From Sandaracinus sp. (GTDB lineage: Bacteria; Myxococcota_A; Polyangia; Polyangiales; Houyiibacteriaceae): a DNA stretch of 64,000 bases. The notes under the pieces are model-generated. The model ran no database searches. It saw only the letters and a list, made by a program, of their open reading frames with translations, and was not told the origin of the DNA. The DNA lies in the NCBI GenBank assembly GCA_002699025.1, contig PABA01000177.1:17990-81989 (forward strand), read 5' to 3'. Shown in pieces: positions 36,458 to 44,666 of the stretch. A program made the position numbers and the translations under genes. Positions within the stretch are counted from its first letter, which is position 1; each line of letters starts with the position of its first letter.

Positions 36458-38394
36458 GGCTGTCTCTCGGGGGTGGGGGCCGCGGCGTGGAGGGCGCGGC
36501 GGCGGCGGGAGCGGGCGGCCCAGAAGGCCTCGACCTCGCCGACCTGGTCGGAGAGCTCTTCAAGGTCCGGGCCAACCCCGACCAGCGCGAGGCCGACGCC
36601 CTCCGCGCGACCGATGCGCGCGGCGATCCCCGCGACGGTGGCGGCGCCGAAGGCTCCCGCGGGCACGAGCACGAGCACCCGATCGGCGTCCCGGCAGGCG
36701 CGTCGGAGGGCGGCGCCCCGTTCCGGTCCGGGCCAGGCGCGGAAGCGCTTCGTTCCGACCTGGAACGGGCGTGGCGCCGCGGACGCGTCCGGGGGCTCTT
36801 CGCGCGGCGCGCCTTCCGCGACGGGCGCGAGCCGGGCGAGGGCCACGCCGACGGAGCGGAGCGCGGGGTCGGCGGCGACGACGAGGGTCTCGCCGCCGCC
36901 GACCCCGGCGAGCTCTTCGAGGTCCCCGACGAAGGCGCACCAGGTCTCCGCGGTGGCGTCGTCCTCGTCGGCCTCCTCGCCGCGCGGCGTCCAGCGCGTG
37001 CTCGCCACGACCGGAAGGCGAGCCCACCAGGCGTGCTCTGCGGGCGTGCGGAGCCGCAGACCGCGGAGCTCCCGGAGCAACACGCCGACGAGCGCGAGGA
37101 GCATCGCGAGCAGCGGGAAGGCCACGGCGAGCGGCCGCCGCATGGAGCTCGCGGGGAGGTCGGGCGCGCTCGGCGCGGCGAGCAGGCGCACGTCCGCCGG
37201 CGCCGCTCGGGCCCGCGCCTCCGCCGCGAGCGCGCGGGCCTCGAGCTCCCCGAGCGCCTCGGCGCTGACCGTGACGGCGGCGAGGTGGGCGGCGGCGCGA
37301 GTCTGGAGCGAGCTGAGCTCCTGCAGCCGGCTCGCGCTGGCGTCGGCGAGCTCCGCGAGGGCCTCCCGCCGCGAGGAGGCCGCGTCGGCGGCGGCGGCGG
37401 CCTGGCGAAGCGCCGACTGCCCTTCGTCCCAGTGCGGGTTCCGCCCCACCGTGCGGCTGGCGCGGACCGCCGCCCCCCCGGCGACCCGGGCGCGCAGCGT
37501 CGCGATCTCCGCCCCCAGCGCGCGCACCTCCGGATGCGCCTCCCCGAGCGCGGCGAGGAGCGACGCGCGCTCCCGCTCCGCCTCCGCGAGCCGCAGCCGA
37601 TCCGGCGAGGTCTCCTGCTCCTGGAGCACCGCCATGGGCGTCTCGCCGGCGAGGAGCTGCCGGAGCCGCTCCGTGCGCGCCGCCTCCGCCTCGGCCTCCG
37701 CTCCCGCCGCCTCGGCCTCGGCCCGGAGCGCGGCGAGGCGCTCGATCAGCAGCCGCGCCTCGAGGGGCAGATCTGCGACGCGATGCTCTCGCCGGAAGGC
37801 GTCCCAGACCTCGCGCGCGGCCTCGTGCTCGGTCCGCGCCGCGGCCACCTGGCCCCGTAGGGCCTCGGCCTCCTTCCGCCGCGCCTCCGCGCGCACGCGC
37901 GCCCGCTCCTCCAGGAAGGCGTCGACGACGGCCTCGGCCAGCGCCGCGGCGTCTTCGCCCGAGTCCGCCGCCGCCGTGAGCGTGAGCACCCGCGACTCCT
38001 CGCTCGCGCCCACCTGGATGCGCGCGCCGAGCTTCGGGAGCGTCGTCTCGAGCCCGAGCTCCTCGCGCACCTGCCGCAACACCACCGGGACCTTCACGCT
38101 GTCCGCCACCGTCCGGAGCTCGCGCGCCGGGTCGGACATGGCCTCGCCCTCGCCCTCCAGCTCGGGCGGCTCCCAGAGCAGCACGGCGACCGCCTCCCAG
38201 CGCGCGTCGACGACGAGCTTGGCGACCAGGGCGCCGGCGACGGCGCCGAGCACGCCCGCCACCGCCACCCAGCGCCGGCCCCGGCGGAGGGCGAGCCAGA
38301 GGCGCGCCAGGGAGACGGGCTGCCCCGCGCGCGCCGGCGCGGCCTCGTCGGTCGCCGGCGTCGCCCCGGAGGCTCGTTCGGGGGGCGCGTACAT
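36454..38394 (-). CDS. Wzc/GumC-like polysaccharide co-polymerase with degenerate kinase domain
   Basis: A 646-residue protein. It has an N-terminal membrane helix (about 40-65), a Wzz domain, long periplasmic coiled coils (about 180-400), a second membrane helix (FPLLAMLLALVGVLL, near 450) and a C-terminal Rossmann-like domain (about 500-630). That domain starts GETLVVAADPALRSVG, where a BY-kinase would have the P-loop G-x-G-K-S. No Walker A lysine is present, and the usual Tyr-rich tail is replaced by Arg/Ala. It therefore probably controls chain length without kinase activity. It overlaps both neighbours as ATGA. Confidence 0.85.
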   Translation of the reverse strand: MYAPPERASGATPATDEAAPARAGQPVSLARLWLALRRGRRWVAVAGVLGAVAGALVAKLVVDARWEAVAVLLWEPPELEGEGEAMSDPARELRTVADSVKVPVVLRQVREELGLETTLPKLGARIQVGASEESRVLTLTAAADSGEDAAALAEAVVDAFLEERARVRAEARRKEAEALRGQVAAARTEHEAAREVWDAFRREHRVADLPLEARLLIERLAALRAEAEAAGAEAEAEAARTERLRQLLAGETPMAVLQEQETSPDRLRLAEAERERASLLAALGEAHPEVRALGAEIATLRARVAGGAAVRASRTVGRNPHWDEGQSALRQAAAAADAASSRREALAELADASASRLQELSSLQTRAAAHLAAVTVSAEALGELEARALAAEARARAAPADVRLLAAPSAPDLPASSMRRPLAVAFPLLAMLLALVGVLLRELRGLRLRTPAEHAWWARLPVVASTRWTPRGEEADEDDATAETWCAFVGDLEELAGVGGGETLVVAADPALRSVGVALARLAPVAEGAPREEPPDASAAPRPFQVGTKRFRAWPGPERGAALRRACRDADRVLVLVPAGAFGAATVAGIAARIGRAEGVGLALVGVGPDLEELSDQVGEVEAFWAARSRRRRALHAAAPTPERQP

Positions 38395-38753
38395 CAGGCC
38401 GTGTCCTCCGCGGGGCGCCGCGCAGGCGCCTCGAGCGCCTCGGCGGAGCGCGCCCGGTCGCCGCTCCGCGCGACGGTGACGAGACCCCCGGCGGCGCGCC
38501 GCCGCGGCGCCGAGGCGCGGAGCGCCGGCCGGAGGGGCCGCCGCGGCTCCAGGCTCCCGGCCGTCCCGAAAGGGCGCACCCGGCTCGGGGATCGGTGCAC
38601 CGTTTCGGGATCGCCCGCCCGCGCGCAGCCCGTGGACTGGACCTCGAGCTCGTGCTCCCGAGCGCGCCGCGGCTCCGCGGCACCCGCCGCGAAGCATGGG
38701 CATCCCCCGTGGATGTCGGGGGGGAAGAGCTCGTGGAGGAGGGCGAGTCGCAT
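38394..38753 (-). CDS. Small protein with a glycosyltransferase-like N-terminus
   Basis: A 119-residue frame with strong third-position G/C bias, ending in an ATGA overlap with the wzc-like gene, which supports translation. It begins MRLALLHELFPPDIHGG, close to the first strand and Gly loop of GT4 enzymes, then loses all similarity and becomes Arg/Ala/Pro-rich. It may be a truncated glycosyltransferase kept for translational coupling, or an unrelated small protein. It is first in the operon downstream of the palindromic promoter element at 38818. Confidence 0.5.
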   Translation of the reverse strand: MRLALLHELFPPDIHGGCPCFAAGAAEPRRAREHELEVQSTGCARAGDPETVHRSPSRVRPFGTAGSLEPRRPLRPALRASAPRRRAAGGLVTVARSGDRARSAEALEAPARRPAEDTA

Positions 38754-38817
38754 GGTGGGTCCCGTCGGGGAGGCGGCGCGGAGGGGGCACGGAGCGCGCG
38801 TCGGCGCCCACCTCGAA

Positions 38818-38836
38818 CTGGCACGTTGCGTGCCAG
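38818..38836. promoter_or_regulatory. Perfect palindrome with sigma-54 spacing on both strands
   Basis: CTGGCACG-TTG-CGTGCCAG has 8-bp arms. Each strand contains TGGCACG and GG-N10-GC, so it could be a two-way sigma-54 promoter for the wza gene and the wzc operon, or a repressor operator. On the minus strand it would leave a 55-nt leader. On the plus strand it would leave only 3 nt and exclude the GGGAGG site. Confidence 0.5.
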
Positions 38837-38847
38837 GGAGGACGGCC

Positions 38848-39831
38848 ATGCGACGCTCGCTCCCCACGCTCCTGCTCCTCGTCTCCGGCCTCGGCTGCGC
38901 CCCCGAGCTCCCGGCGGCGCCGGCCCACCCCACGCCCTCCGCCTTCGTCGCCGCGGAGCGCGCGCCACTCCCCGGCCTGACCTCCGATCCTCCCGCGCCC
39001 TTCACGCTGCAGCCCGGCGACCAGCTCACGCTCCGCACGCTCAGCGTCCGGCCGCTCGAGGCGGAGGTCTCCGTGGATCCGGCCGGCCGCCTGCACGTGC
39101 CCCTGGCCGGCGCGGTCGAGGTCGGCGGGCTGCCCCTCGACGCGGCCGAGCGTCGCATCGAGGGGCGCCTCGCCCCCTACGATCGTTTCGCTCGCGTGAG
39201 TCTTCACGTCCGCGAAGCGCGAGGCCACCTCGCCTCGGTCGCTGGCGCCGTGCGGGAGCCCGGCCGCTACGTCGTCGAGGGGGATCTGCGCGTCTCCGAT
39301 CTCCTCGCGCGCGCCGGTGGCCCGCGCGCGCTCGAGAGCGACGAGGTGGAGTGGGTCGAGCTCGCCGATCTCGCCGGCGCCTCCCTCGTGCGCGACGGTG
39401 AGGCGCTCCCCATCGACGTCTCCCTCGCGGCCCGCGGCCGGCCGCATCACGACGTGCGCGTGCACGCCGGCGATCTCCTCTACGTCCCCCCGGCGCGCGG
39501 TCGGCACGTGACCGTGCTGGGCGAGGTCGGCGAGCCGAGGGTGCTCCCCTTCAGCGAGGGGCTCCGGCTCACGGCCGCGCTCGCCCGCGCCGGGGGCATG
39601 ACCGACGACGCCGACGAAGCCGACGTACGCGTCCTGCGCGGGCCCCTCTCGGGCCCGGCCGTCTACCGCGCCAACCTCTCCGCGCTGGTGCGCGGCGAGG
39701 CGCCGGACGTGGCGCTGGCTCCGGGCGACGTCGTCTACGTGACGACCGAATGGCTCGCGGAGGTGGGCGAGGTGATCCAGCGCCTCGCCCCGGCGCTCGG
39801 CGGCGCGGCCCTGCTGGGGCTCGCGCGCTAG
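38848..39831 (+). CDS. Polysaccharide export lipoprotein (Wza/OPX family)
   Basis: A 327-residue OPX protein with lipobox LVSGLGC near residue 17, the export domain FTLQPGDQLTLRTLSVRPLEAEVSVDPAGRLHVPLAG, and two SLBB-like repeats (VAGAVREPGRYVVEG... and VLGEVGEPRVLPFSEGL...). It forms the outer-membrane-linked channel partner of the Wzc-like protein encoded divergently. ATG 38848 has GGGAGG six nt upstream. It lacks an obvious C-terminal amphipathic barrel helix beyond APALGGAALLGLA. Confidence 0.9.
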   Translation: MRRSLPTLLLLVSGLGCAPELPAAPAHPTPSAFVAAERAPLPGLTSDPPAPFTLQPGDQLTLRTLSVRPLEAEVSVDPAGRLHVPLAGAVEVGGLPLDAAERRIEGRLAPYDRFARVSLHVREARGHLASVAGAVREPGRYVVEGDLRVSDLLARAGGPRALESDEVEWVELADLAGASLVRDGEALPIDVSLAARGRPHHDVRVHAGDLLYVPPARGRHVTVLGEVGEPRVLPFSEGLRLTAALARAGGMTDDADEADVRVLRGPLSGPAVYRANLSALVRGEAPDVALAPGDVVYVTTEWLAEVGEVIQRLAPALGGAALLGLAR

Positions 39832-40033
39832 TTCGGATCGTCCGTCCGCGAACCGAGGAGTGGCGCCGCCGTCTCGAGCTGAGGGGATGGGGCGAGATCG
39901 GCTCGTCCCGCCCTCGGTCGTCTGACCTACGCCCACGCGCTCCTCGCCCGCGTGGGTCCGCGGCGTGATGATCGTGCAGGGCCCGTGCATCGTTTCCCGC
40001 TCGTGCAACGAAAGGCACCCGGTGCCACGTCGG

Positions 40034-40054
40034 GGTGCGCCCGACAGGCGCACC
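40034..40054. promoter_or_regulatory. Hairpin/operator upstream of the two-component pair
   Basis: Perfect inverted repeat GGTGCGCC-N5-GGCGCACC in the 270-bp gap between wza and the response regulator. A TACGCT -10-like hexamer follows at 40075-40080. Confidence 0.35.
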
Positions 40055-40102
40055 GTTCGAGAGGACGGTTCTGGTACGCTGAGAGCGGAAAGGAAGGCGC
40101 CC

Positions 40103-40489
40103 ATGACGAGGCCAGCGAAGCGCGTGCTGGTGATCGAAGACGACCCGCTGAACGTGCAGGTGATGACCCACTTCCTGCACGCGCACGGCTACGACACGGT
40201 CGTCGCGCGCACGGGCGTCGCCGGGGTCGAGGCCTTCGAGCGGGAGCACCCGGACCTCGCGATCGTCGACGTCCAGCTCCCGCGCAAGAACGGCTTCGAG
40301 GTCTGCTTCGACATCAAGCGCCAGGACGAGGGCAAGCGCACGCCCGTGCTCCTCATGAGCGCCGTCTACACGGACCGCGAGCACGCCCAGCGCTACTCGA
40401 GCGAGCTCGACGCGGACGGCTACCTGGTCAAGCCCTTCGACATGCACGCGCTCCTCCGCCGGGTCCGCGAGCTCATCGGCGACGCGTGA
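40103..40489 (+). CDS. Single-domain response regulator
   Basis: A 128-residue CheY-like receiver with IEDDPLN acidic pocket, phospho-acceptor Asp56 (AIVDVQLP), a switch region VLLMSAVYT and VKPFD lysine. There is no output domain. It starts with ATG and a GGAAAGGAAGG ribosome binding site. It is followed 43 bp later by a membrane histidine kinase, its likely partner; the target of the pair is not visible here. Confidence 0.9.
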   Translation: MTRPAKRVLVIEDDPLNVQVMTHFLHAHGYDTVVARTGVAGVEAFEREHPDLAIVDVQLPRKNGFEVCFDIKRQDEGKRTPVLLMSAVYTDREHAQRYSSELDADGYLVKPFDMHALLRRVRELIGDA

Positions 40490-40532
40490 GCGCAGGGCGG
40501 GAGCGCGCGCGTCGCGAAGGCGGAGGGGGCTG

Positions 40533-41927
40533 ATGCGCTACCCGACCTTCGTCGCCGAGATGGGCCTGCCCTCGAACCGGGGGAAGCTCTGGTTCGGCGT
40601 GCGCTCGGGCTACGCCGTCGCGGCCTGCTTCGGCCTGCTCGCGTGGGTCGGGGGCGAGACCGGCGTCGTGCCCCATCGCTCGGGCTTCTACGCGCTCCTC
40701 GCCGCGAAGGCCCTGACGAACACGCTCGCCCTCCTCGCGCTCCGCCGCGACGTGGCCGTCCTCGAGACCCAGGGGCTGAACACGGTCGCCGACGTCGTCC
40801 TCCTCACGGGCGCCGTGCACCTCACGGGCGGCGCGCTCAGCCCGCTCTTCGCCACCTACGTGATCCTGATCAGCGTCGTCGCGCTGCTCTCGAACCGCGG
40901 CGTCACGACGCTCATCGCGGCCCTCGCCTTCGTGTCCCACGCGACCGCGCTCGTCCTCGGGCACCTGGGCGTCGTCGCGGTCTACCCGCCGCCCGCGTCG
41001 CCCGTCTCCCAGCCCTTCACGGCCGCCCAGCTCGCGCTCGCCATCGCCTTCGCGGGCTTCGTGCTCGGCGTGACGACCTTCTTCACGAGCGGGCTCCTCG
41101 CGCGGCTCAAGCGCAAGACGCGCCAGCTCGAGCAGCGCACCGAGGAGCTCCTCGAGGCGGGCCAGCAGAAGAGCCACTTCATGGCGAACGTGACGCACGA
41201 GCTGCGCACGCCCATCCACGGCATCTGCGGGCTCACGGATCTGCTCGACGCGGAGATCTACGGGCCGCTCACGGAGGAGCAGCGCGACGCGCACCGATCG
41301 ATCCGGGAGAGCGCGGGCGGGCTGCTCCGGCTGATCGACGACCTGCTCACGATGGCGAAGGCCGAGGCGGGGGCGCTCCGACTCCGGCCGGCGGACGTGC
41401 CGCTGCCGGAGCTCGTCGAGAGCGTGGTCGCGTCCGTGCGCTGGATGATCGGCACCAAGGAGCTGCACCTGGACGTGGAGGCGGAGCTCGGGCTGCCCCC
41501 CTTGAAGACCGACCGCGGCAAGCTGAGCCAGGTGCTCGTGAACCTGCTCTCGAACGCGGTGAAGTTCACGCCCGAGGGGGGCACGGTGACGCTCCGCGTG
41601 CGGGCCGAGGAGCGGGACGGCGTGCCCGGGGTGGCCTTCGATGTGGTCGACACCGGGATCGGCATCCCGCCGGCGCAGCTCGAGCGGGTCTTCCGCCCCT
41701 TCCGGCAGGTCGACGGCTCCGACGAGCGCGAGTTCGGGGGCGTGGGGCTCGGGCTCTCGCTGGTGAAGCGGCTCGTGGAGATGCTCGAGGGCGAGATCGA
41801 GCTCGCGAGCCGGGTGGGGAAGGGGACGACCTTCAGCGTGTGGCTGCCGCCCGCCATCGAGGCGCCCGCCGTCCCGAGCGAGCCGCCGGCCCGCGACGAG
41901 GTCTCCGGCGCCCGCCGCATCGCCTGA
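40533..41927 (+). CDS. Membrane histidine kinase
   Basis: A 464-residue protein with six hydrophobic segments (about 22-180, a 5-6-TM sensor without a large periplasmic loop). A coiled-coil linker, HisKA (FMANVTHELRTPIHG) and HATPase with LVNLLSNAVKF, DTGIGIPP and GVGLGLSLVKRLVE follow. All catalytic boxes are present. Probable operon with the preceding receiver. The sensing signal is unknown; the membrane-only sensor suggests a membrane or quinone cue. Confidence 0.92.
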   Translation: MRYPTFVAEMGLPSNRGKLWFGVRSGYAVAACFGLLAWVGGETGVVPHRSGFYALLAAKALTNTLALLALRRDVAVLETQGLNTVADVVLLTGAVHLTGGALSPLFATYVILISVVALLSNRGVTTLIAALAFVSHATALVLGHLGVVAVYPPPASPVSQPFTAAQLALAIAFAGFVLGVTTFFTSGLLARLKRKTRQLEQRTEELLEAGQQKSHFMANVTHELRTPIHGICGLTDLLDAEIYGPLTEEQRDAHRSIRESAGGLLRLIDDLLTMAKAEAGALRLRPADVPLPELVESVVASVRWMIGTKELHLDVEAELGLPPLKTDRGKLSQVLVNLLSNAVKFTPEGGTVTLRVRAEERDGVPGVAFDVVDTGIGIPPAQLERVFRPFRQVDGSDEREFGGVGLGLSLVKRLVEMLEGEIELASRVGKGTTFSVWLPPAIEAPAVPSEPPARDEVSGARRIA

Positions 41928-42016
41928 GCGCCCGCGCGCCGGCCGGCGCCGGGTTCGGAGGATCCCGCGAACCCTCCGCCCCGCGGCCGAGCAGTTGCGC
42001 CCCGCGACCGCGAGCT

Positions 42017-43780
42017 TCAGCGAGCGGAGAACGCCAGCTCGATGCGTCGGATCAGGCGGTCGAGGATGCGGGAGCGCGGCCAGGTCGCCTCGGCGCGCGC
42101 GGCGCGCACGGCGGGGAGGGCGTCGGCGCCCCAGTAGCGGCGGAGCAGCGGCCAGGTCGGGTCGAGCTGGGCGTCCCCGCGGTGGATGATCTCGATGAGA
42201 TCCGTCAGCACGCGGGGGTCGCGGGAGGCCGCCTCGTCGAGCTCCAGGAGGTGCTCGTAGCGCTCGCGGGCCGCCGTGTACCAACCGTTGGCCATGAAGG
42301 CGCGGGCGAGCACGAGATGCCCACGCAGGTCGTCCGGCTCGTGGTGCGCGTAGCCGTAGAGCACCCGGAGCTGCTCCTCGTCGAAGCGCTCGCCGGCCTC
42401 CGCGCGGCCGAGGGCCTCTTCGAGCTCCCGCGGGAGCGCCCCGCCGAGGAAGGGGCCGCGGCCGGACGGGTCCGGAGTGTCCGCGCGAGCCTCGACATCC
42501 GCTTCGGCTTCCGCGTCCGCTTCGGCTTCCGCGTCCGCTTCGGCTTCCGCGTCAGCTTCGGCTTCCGCCACGTCCGCTTCGGCTTCCGCCACGTCCGCTT
42601 CGGCTTCCGCCGTCGCTTCGGCTTCCGCTGCGGCTTCCGCTTCCGCCGGAGCTGCGGCGCTCAGCTGGGCCGCGGCCTCCGATGAGCGCGGGGTGGCCGC
42701 CTCCATTCCCTCTCCCGCCCGGGCTGCGGTCTCGGCCGCCTCCGGCGTCTCGTCCGCCCCGCCGAACGCCCAGGCCACGGCGCCCGCCGCCCCGAGCACC
42801 AGCACGCCGCCCACGATCCACGGCGCCATCGAGCGACCCTTCTCCTCCGCCTTCGGCGGTGGCGGCGCCGAGGGCATCGACTTCCAGAGCGGGGGCGGCG
42901 GATCGGTCGGCGCATCCATCGGCGCCTCGTCCAGCACCTCGAGCGCCAGCGCCTCGCGGAACGCCCTCGCGCTCGGGAATCGCTCCGTGGGGTCGTGCCG
43001 CATGGCCTTCTCGACCACCGCCCGGAGCCCCGGCACGCGCTCCCAGCGCCCGAGCTCCGCCCCCGGCTTCCCCGGCGGCGCCCCCACGACCATGTGGTGC
43101 AGCAGCGCGCCCACCGAGTACAGGTCCGACGCCGCGTCACCGAGCGCCCCTCCGAGCACCTCCGGCGCCAGGTAGCGCACCGCCGCCGGCCCGGAGCCTC
43201 GCCCCGTCGGCCCGGTCACGTCCGCCGGCCGCACGCGCCGGAGCACCGCGGCCACGCCCAGCCCGAAGAGCCGGACCTCCTCCTCGGGCCCCACCAGCAC
43301 GTTCGCCGGCGTGAGATCCCCGTGGAAGGCGCCCGCCCCGTGGATCCGCTCGAGCCCACGCAGGACGCCGCGCGCGATCACGAGCGCGTCCCGCGGCGGG
43401 AGCGGGCCACCCTCGAGCATCTCCGCGAGGGCCACGCCGACGACGCGCTCGTAGGCGATGAAGGGCACGCCGTGCTGCACGCCGTGATCGACGATCGAGA
43501 CCACCGCGCCCTGCGCCCCGTCGGCCGCGATGGCGCGGAGCGGCGTGAGCGTCTTGTGGAAGAGCCGGCTCTGCTCCGGGTGCGCCTCGCAGTCGAGCGG
43601 CAACACGGCCACGGCGAGCTCGCGATCGAGGGAGCGGGCGTCGTGGACGAGGGCCAGGCCGCCCCAGCGGGAGCGGTCGTCGATCGTGAAGCGCCCGGCG
43701 AAGAGCTCGGCCAGGGTGGTGCGGGTCTCGTCGGTCGGCGGCACGTGATCCGTCTTCGTTCGCGGAGGGGGCGGGAGCAT
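42017..43780 (-). CDS. Membrane pseudokinase of the Hanks family with Ala/Glu repeat and TPR-like domain
   Basis: A 587-residue protein. The kinase-like domain (about 15-270) lacks catalytic parts: the Gly loop is poor, the VAVK lysine is replaced (LAVAVLPL), HRDLK reads HGDLTPAN and DFG reads LFGLG. A short Pro-rich stretch, a membrane helix (APWIVGGVLVLGAAGAVAW), a repetitive Glu/Ala/Asp spacer and a helical, TPR-like C-terminal domain follow. It probably binds a partner rather than phosphorylating. ATG 43780 was chosen; GTG 43744 is also possible. Confidence 0.8.
   Translation of the reverse strand: MLPPPPRTKTDHVPPTDETRTTLAELFAGRFTIDDRSRWGGLALVHDARSLDRELAVAVLPLDCEAHPEQSRLFHKTLTPLRAIAADGAQGAVVSIVDHGVQHGVPFIAYERVVGVALAEMLEGGPLPPRDALVIARGVLRGLERIHGAGAFHGDLTPANVLVGPEEEVRLFGLGVAAVLRRVRPADVTGPTGRGSGPAAVRYLAPEVLGGALGDAASDLYSVGALLHHMVVGAPPGKPGAELGRWERVPGLRAVVEKAMRHDPTERFPSARAFREALALEVLDEAPMDAPTDPPPPLWKSMPSAPPPPKAEEKGRSMAPWIVGGVLVLGAAGAVAWAFGGADETPEAAETAARAGEGMEAATPRSSEAAAQLSAAAPAEAEAAAEAEATAEAEADVAEAEADVAEAEADAEAEADAEAEADAEAEADVEARADTPDPSGRGPFLGGALPRELEEALGRAEAGERFDEEQLRVLYGYAHHEPDDLRGHLVLARAFMANGWYTAARERYEHLLELDEAASRDPRVLTDLIEIIHRGDAQLDPTWPLLRRYWGADALPAVRAARAEATWPRSRILDRLIRRIELAFSAR
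42489..42650 (-). repeat. Low-complexity hexamer-based repeat
   Basis: Tandem copies of (GCTTCGGCTTCCGCGTCC)-type 18-bp units, some with ACGTCC variants, encode the EAEAD/VAEAEAD spacer of the pseudokinase. Confidence 0.8.
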
Positions 43781-43852
43781 ACCCGCGCCCGCCGCGCGCG
43801 TCAGGCGGTACGGCCCCGGCATGGCGAGAGCCGCTCTCTCCATCCGTATGGC

Positions 43853-43873
43853 CGCACCAAATGTGCGTTGACA
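43853..43873 (+). promoter_or_regulatory. Inverted repeat abutting a -35 element before marR
   Basis: CGCAC-CAAAT-GTGCG (43853-43867) is a perfect inverted repeat directly joined to TTGACA (43868-43873). It probably serves as the MarR autoregulatory operator. A -10 at normal spacing is not clear. Confidence 0.45.
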
Positions 43874-43903
43874 CAGCATTCGTGCCGTCTCACCGTAAGC
43901 TGC

Positions 43904-44434
43904 ATGGAGCGCGCGAAAACTGCCCTGGTCGACTCGGACCCGACCGTCGACGCCTACCTCGAGCTCGTGCGGGCGCACGAGGAGATGGCGACGGCGCTGG
44001 CGCGGGTCTTCCAGGGGCATGGAGTGACCCAGCAGCAGTACAACGTCCTCCGCATCCTCTACGTGCGCGACAAGGGCGACGGGCTGCCGTGCTCGGCGAT
44101 CTCCGCGCGCCTGGTCAACCGGGTGCCGGACATGACGCGCCTGCTCGACCGGCTCGAGAAGGCCGGCCTCGTCACGCGCCATCGCTGCACGAGCGATCGG
44201 CGCGTCGTGCGCACGCGGCTCTCGGAGGAGGGCACGGCGCTGGTCGAGCGGATCCACGGGCCGCTCCACGCCGCCCACGCGCGCCTCGCCACCGAGCTCG
44301 ATCCGGGGGAGCTCGACGAGCTCACGCGCCTGCTGCGCAAGCTGCGCAACGGCGTCGCCCGGGCCGAGGACGAAGACGCCTCCGCCGCCCAGCGGGCCGC
44401 GGCCGAAGCGACGCCGGTCGAAGCGTCGGCCTGA
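43904..44434 (+). CDS. MarR family transcription regulator
   Basis: A 176-residue protein. The winged HTH includes VTQQQYNVLRILYVRDKGDGLPCSAISARLVNRVPDMTRLLDRLEKAGLVTR and the wing CTSDRRVVRTRLSEEG. Family length is usual apart from an Ala-rich tail. The ATG is 30 nt after TTGACA and the adjacent inverted repeat. It is divergent from the pseudokinase gene. The ligand is unknown. Confidence 0.88.
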   Translation: MERAKTALVDSDPTVDAYLELVRAHEEMATALARVFQGHGVTQQQYNVLRILYVRDKGDGLPCSAISARLVNRVPDMTRLLDRLEKAGLVTRHRCTSDRRVVRTRLSEEGTALVERIHGPLHAAHARLATELDPGELDELTRLLRKLRNGVARAEDEDASAAQRAAAEATPVEASA

Positions 44435-44666
44435 AGGCATCGGGCGCCGGCCCGGCCCTCCGCTCGGCGCTCGGCCCGCCCTCTGCGAGGAGCGGGCTTC
44501 GCCTCCTTCCGGTGAGGAGCGGCCCTCGGCCCGAGGCGCCGAGCCGGGACCGTCGCGTGTCGATCCCCACCCACGCGCGGCCCGTGGCCCGGCGTCGAGG
44601 GAGGCGTTCGGACCGCCGGGTGTAAGCGACGCGGTGCGGCTCCGTTCGCTTCTCCGGAGGACGCCC

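Noticed and set aside
36752..36766. Palindrome GTTCCG-ACC-TGGAAC inside the wzc-like gene
   Set aside because: A good single match to the EPS palindrome, but it is solitary, inside coding sequence, with no sigma-54 element downstream; treated as possible chance.
40010..40030. Sigma-54 promoter near the response regulator
   Set aside because: The closest match has GG-N11-GC rather than GG-N10-GC, is on the minus strand and points away from the gene.
41956..41978. CGGAGG...CCTCCG hairpin between convergent genes
   Set aside because: Six-bp stem with an 11-nt loop and no U-run; not convincing as a terminator.
43896..43901. TAAGCT as a leaderless -10 for marR
   Set aside because: It is only 2 nt from the ATG and 22 nt from TTGACA, so neither spacing fits.
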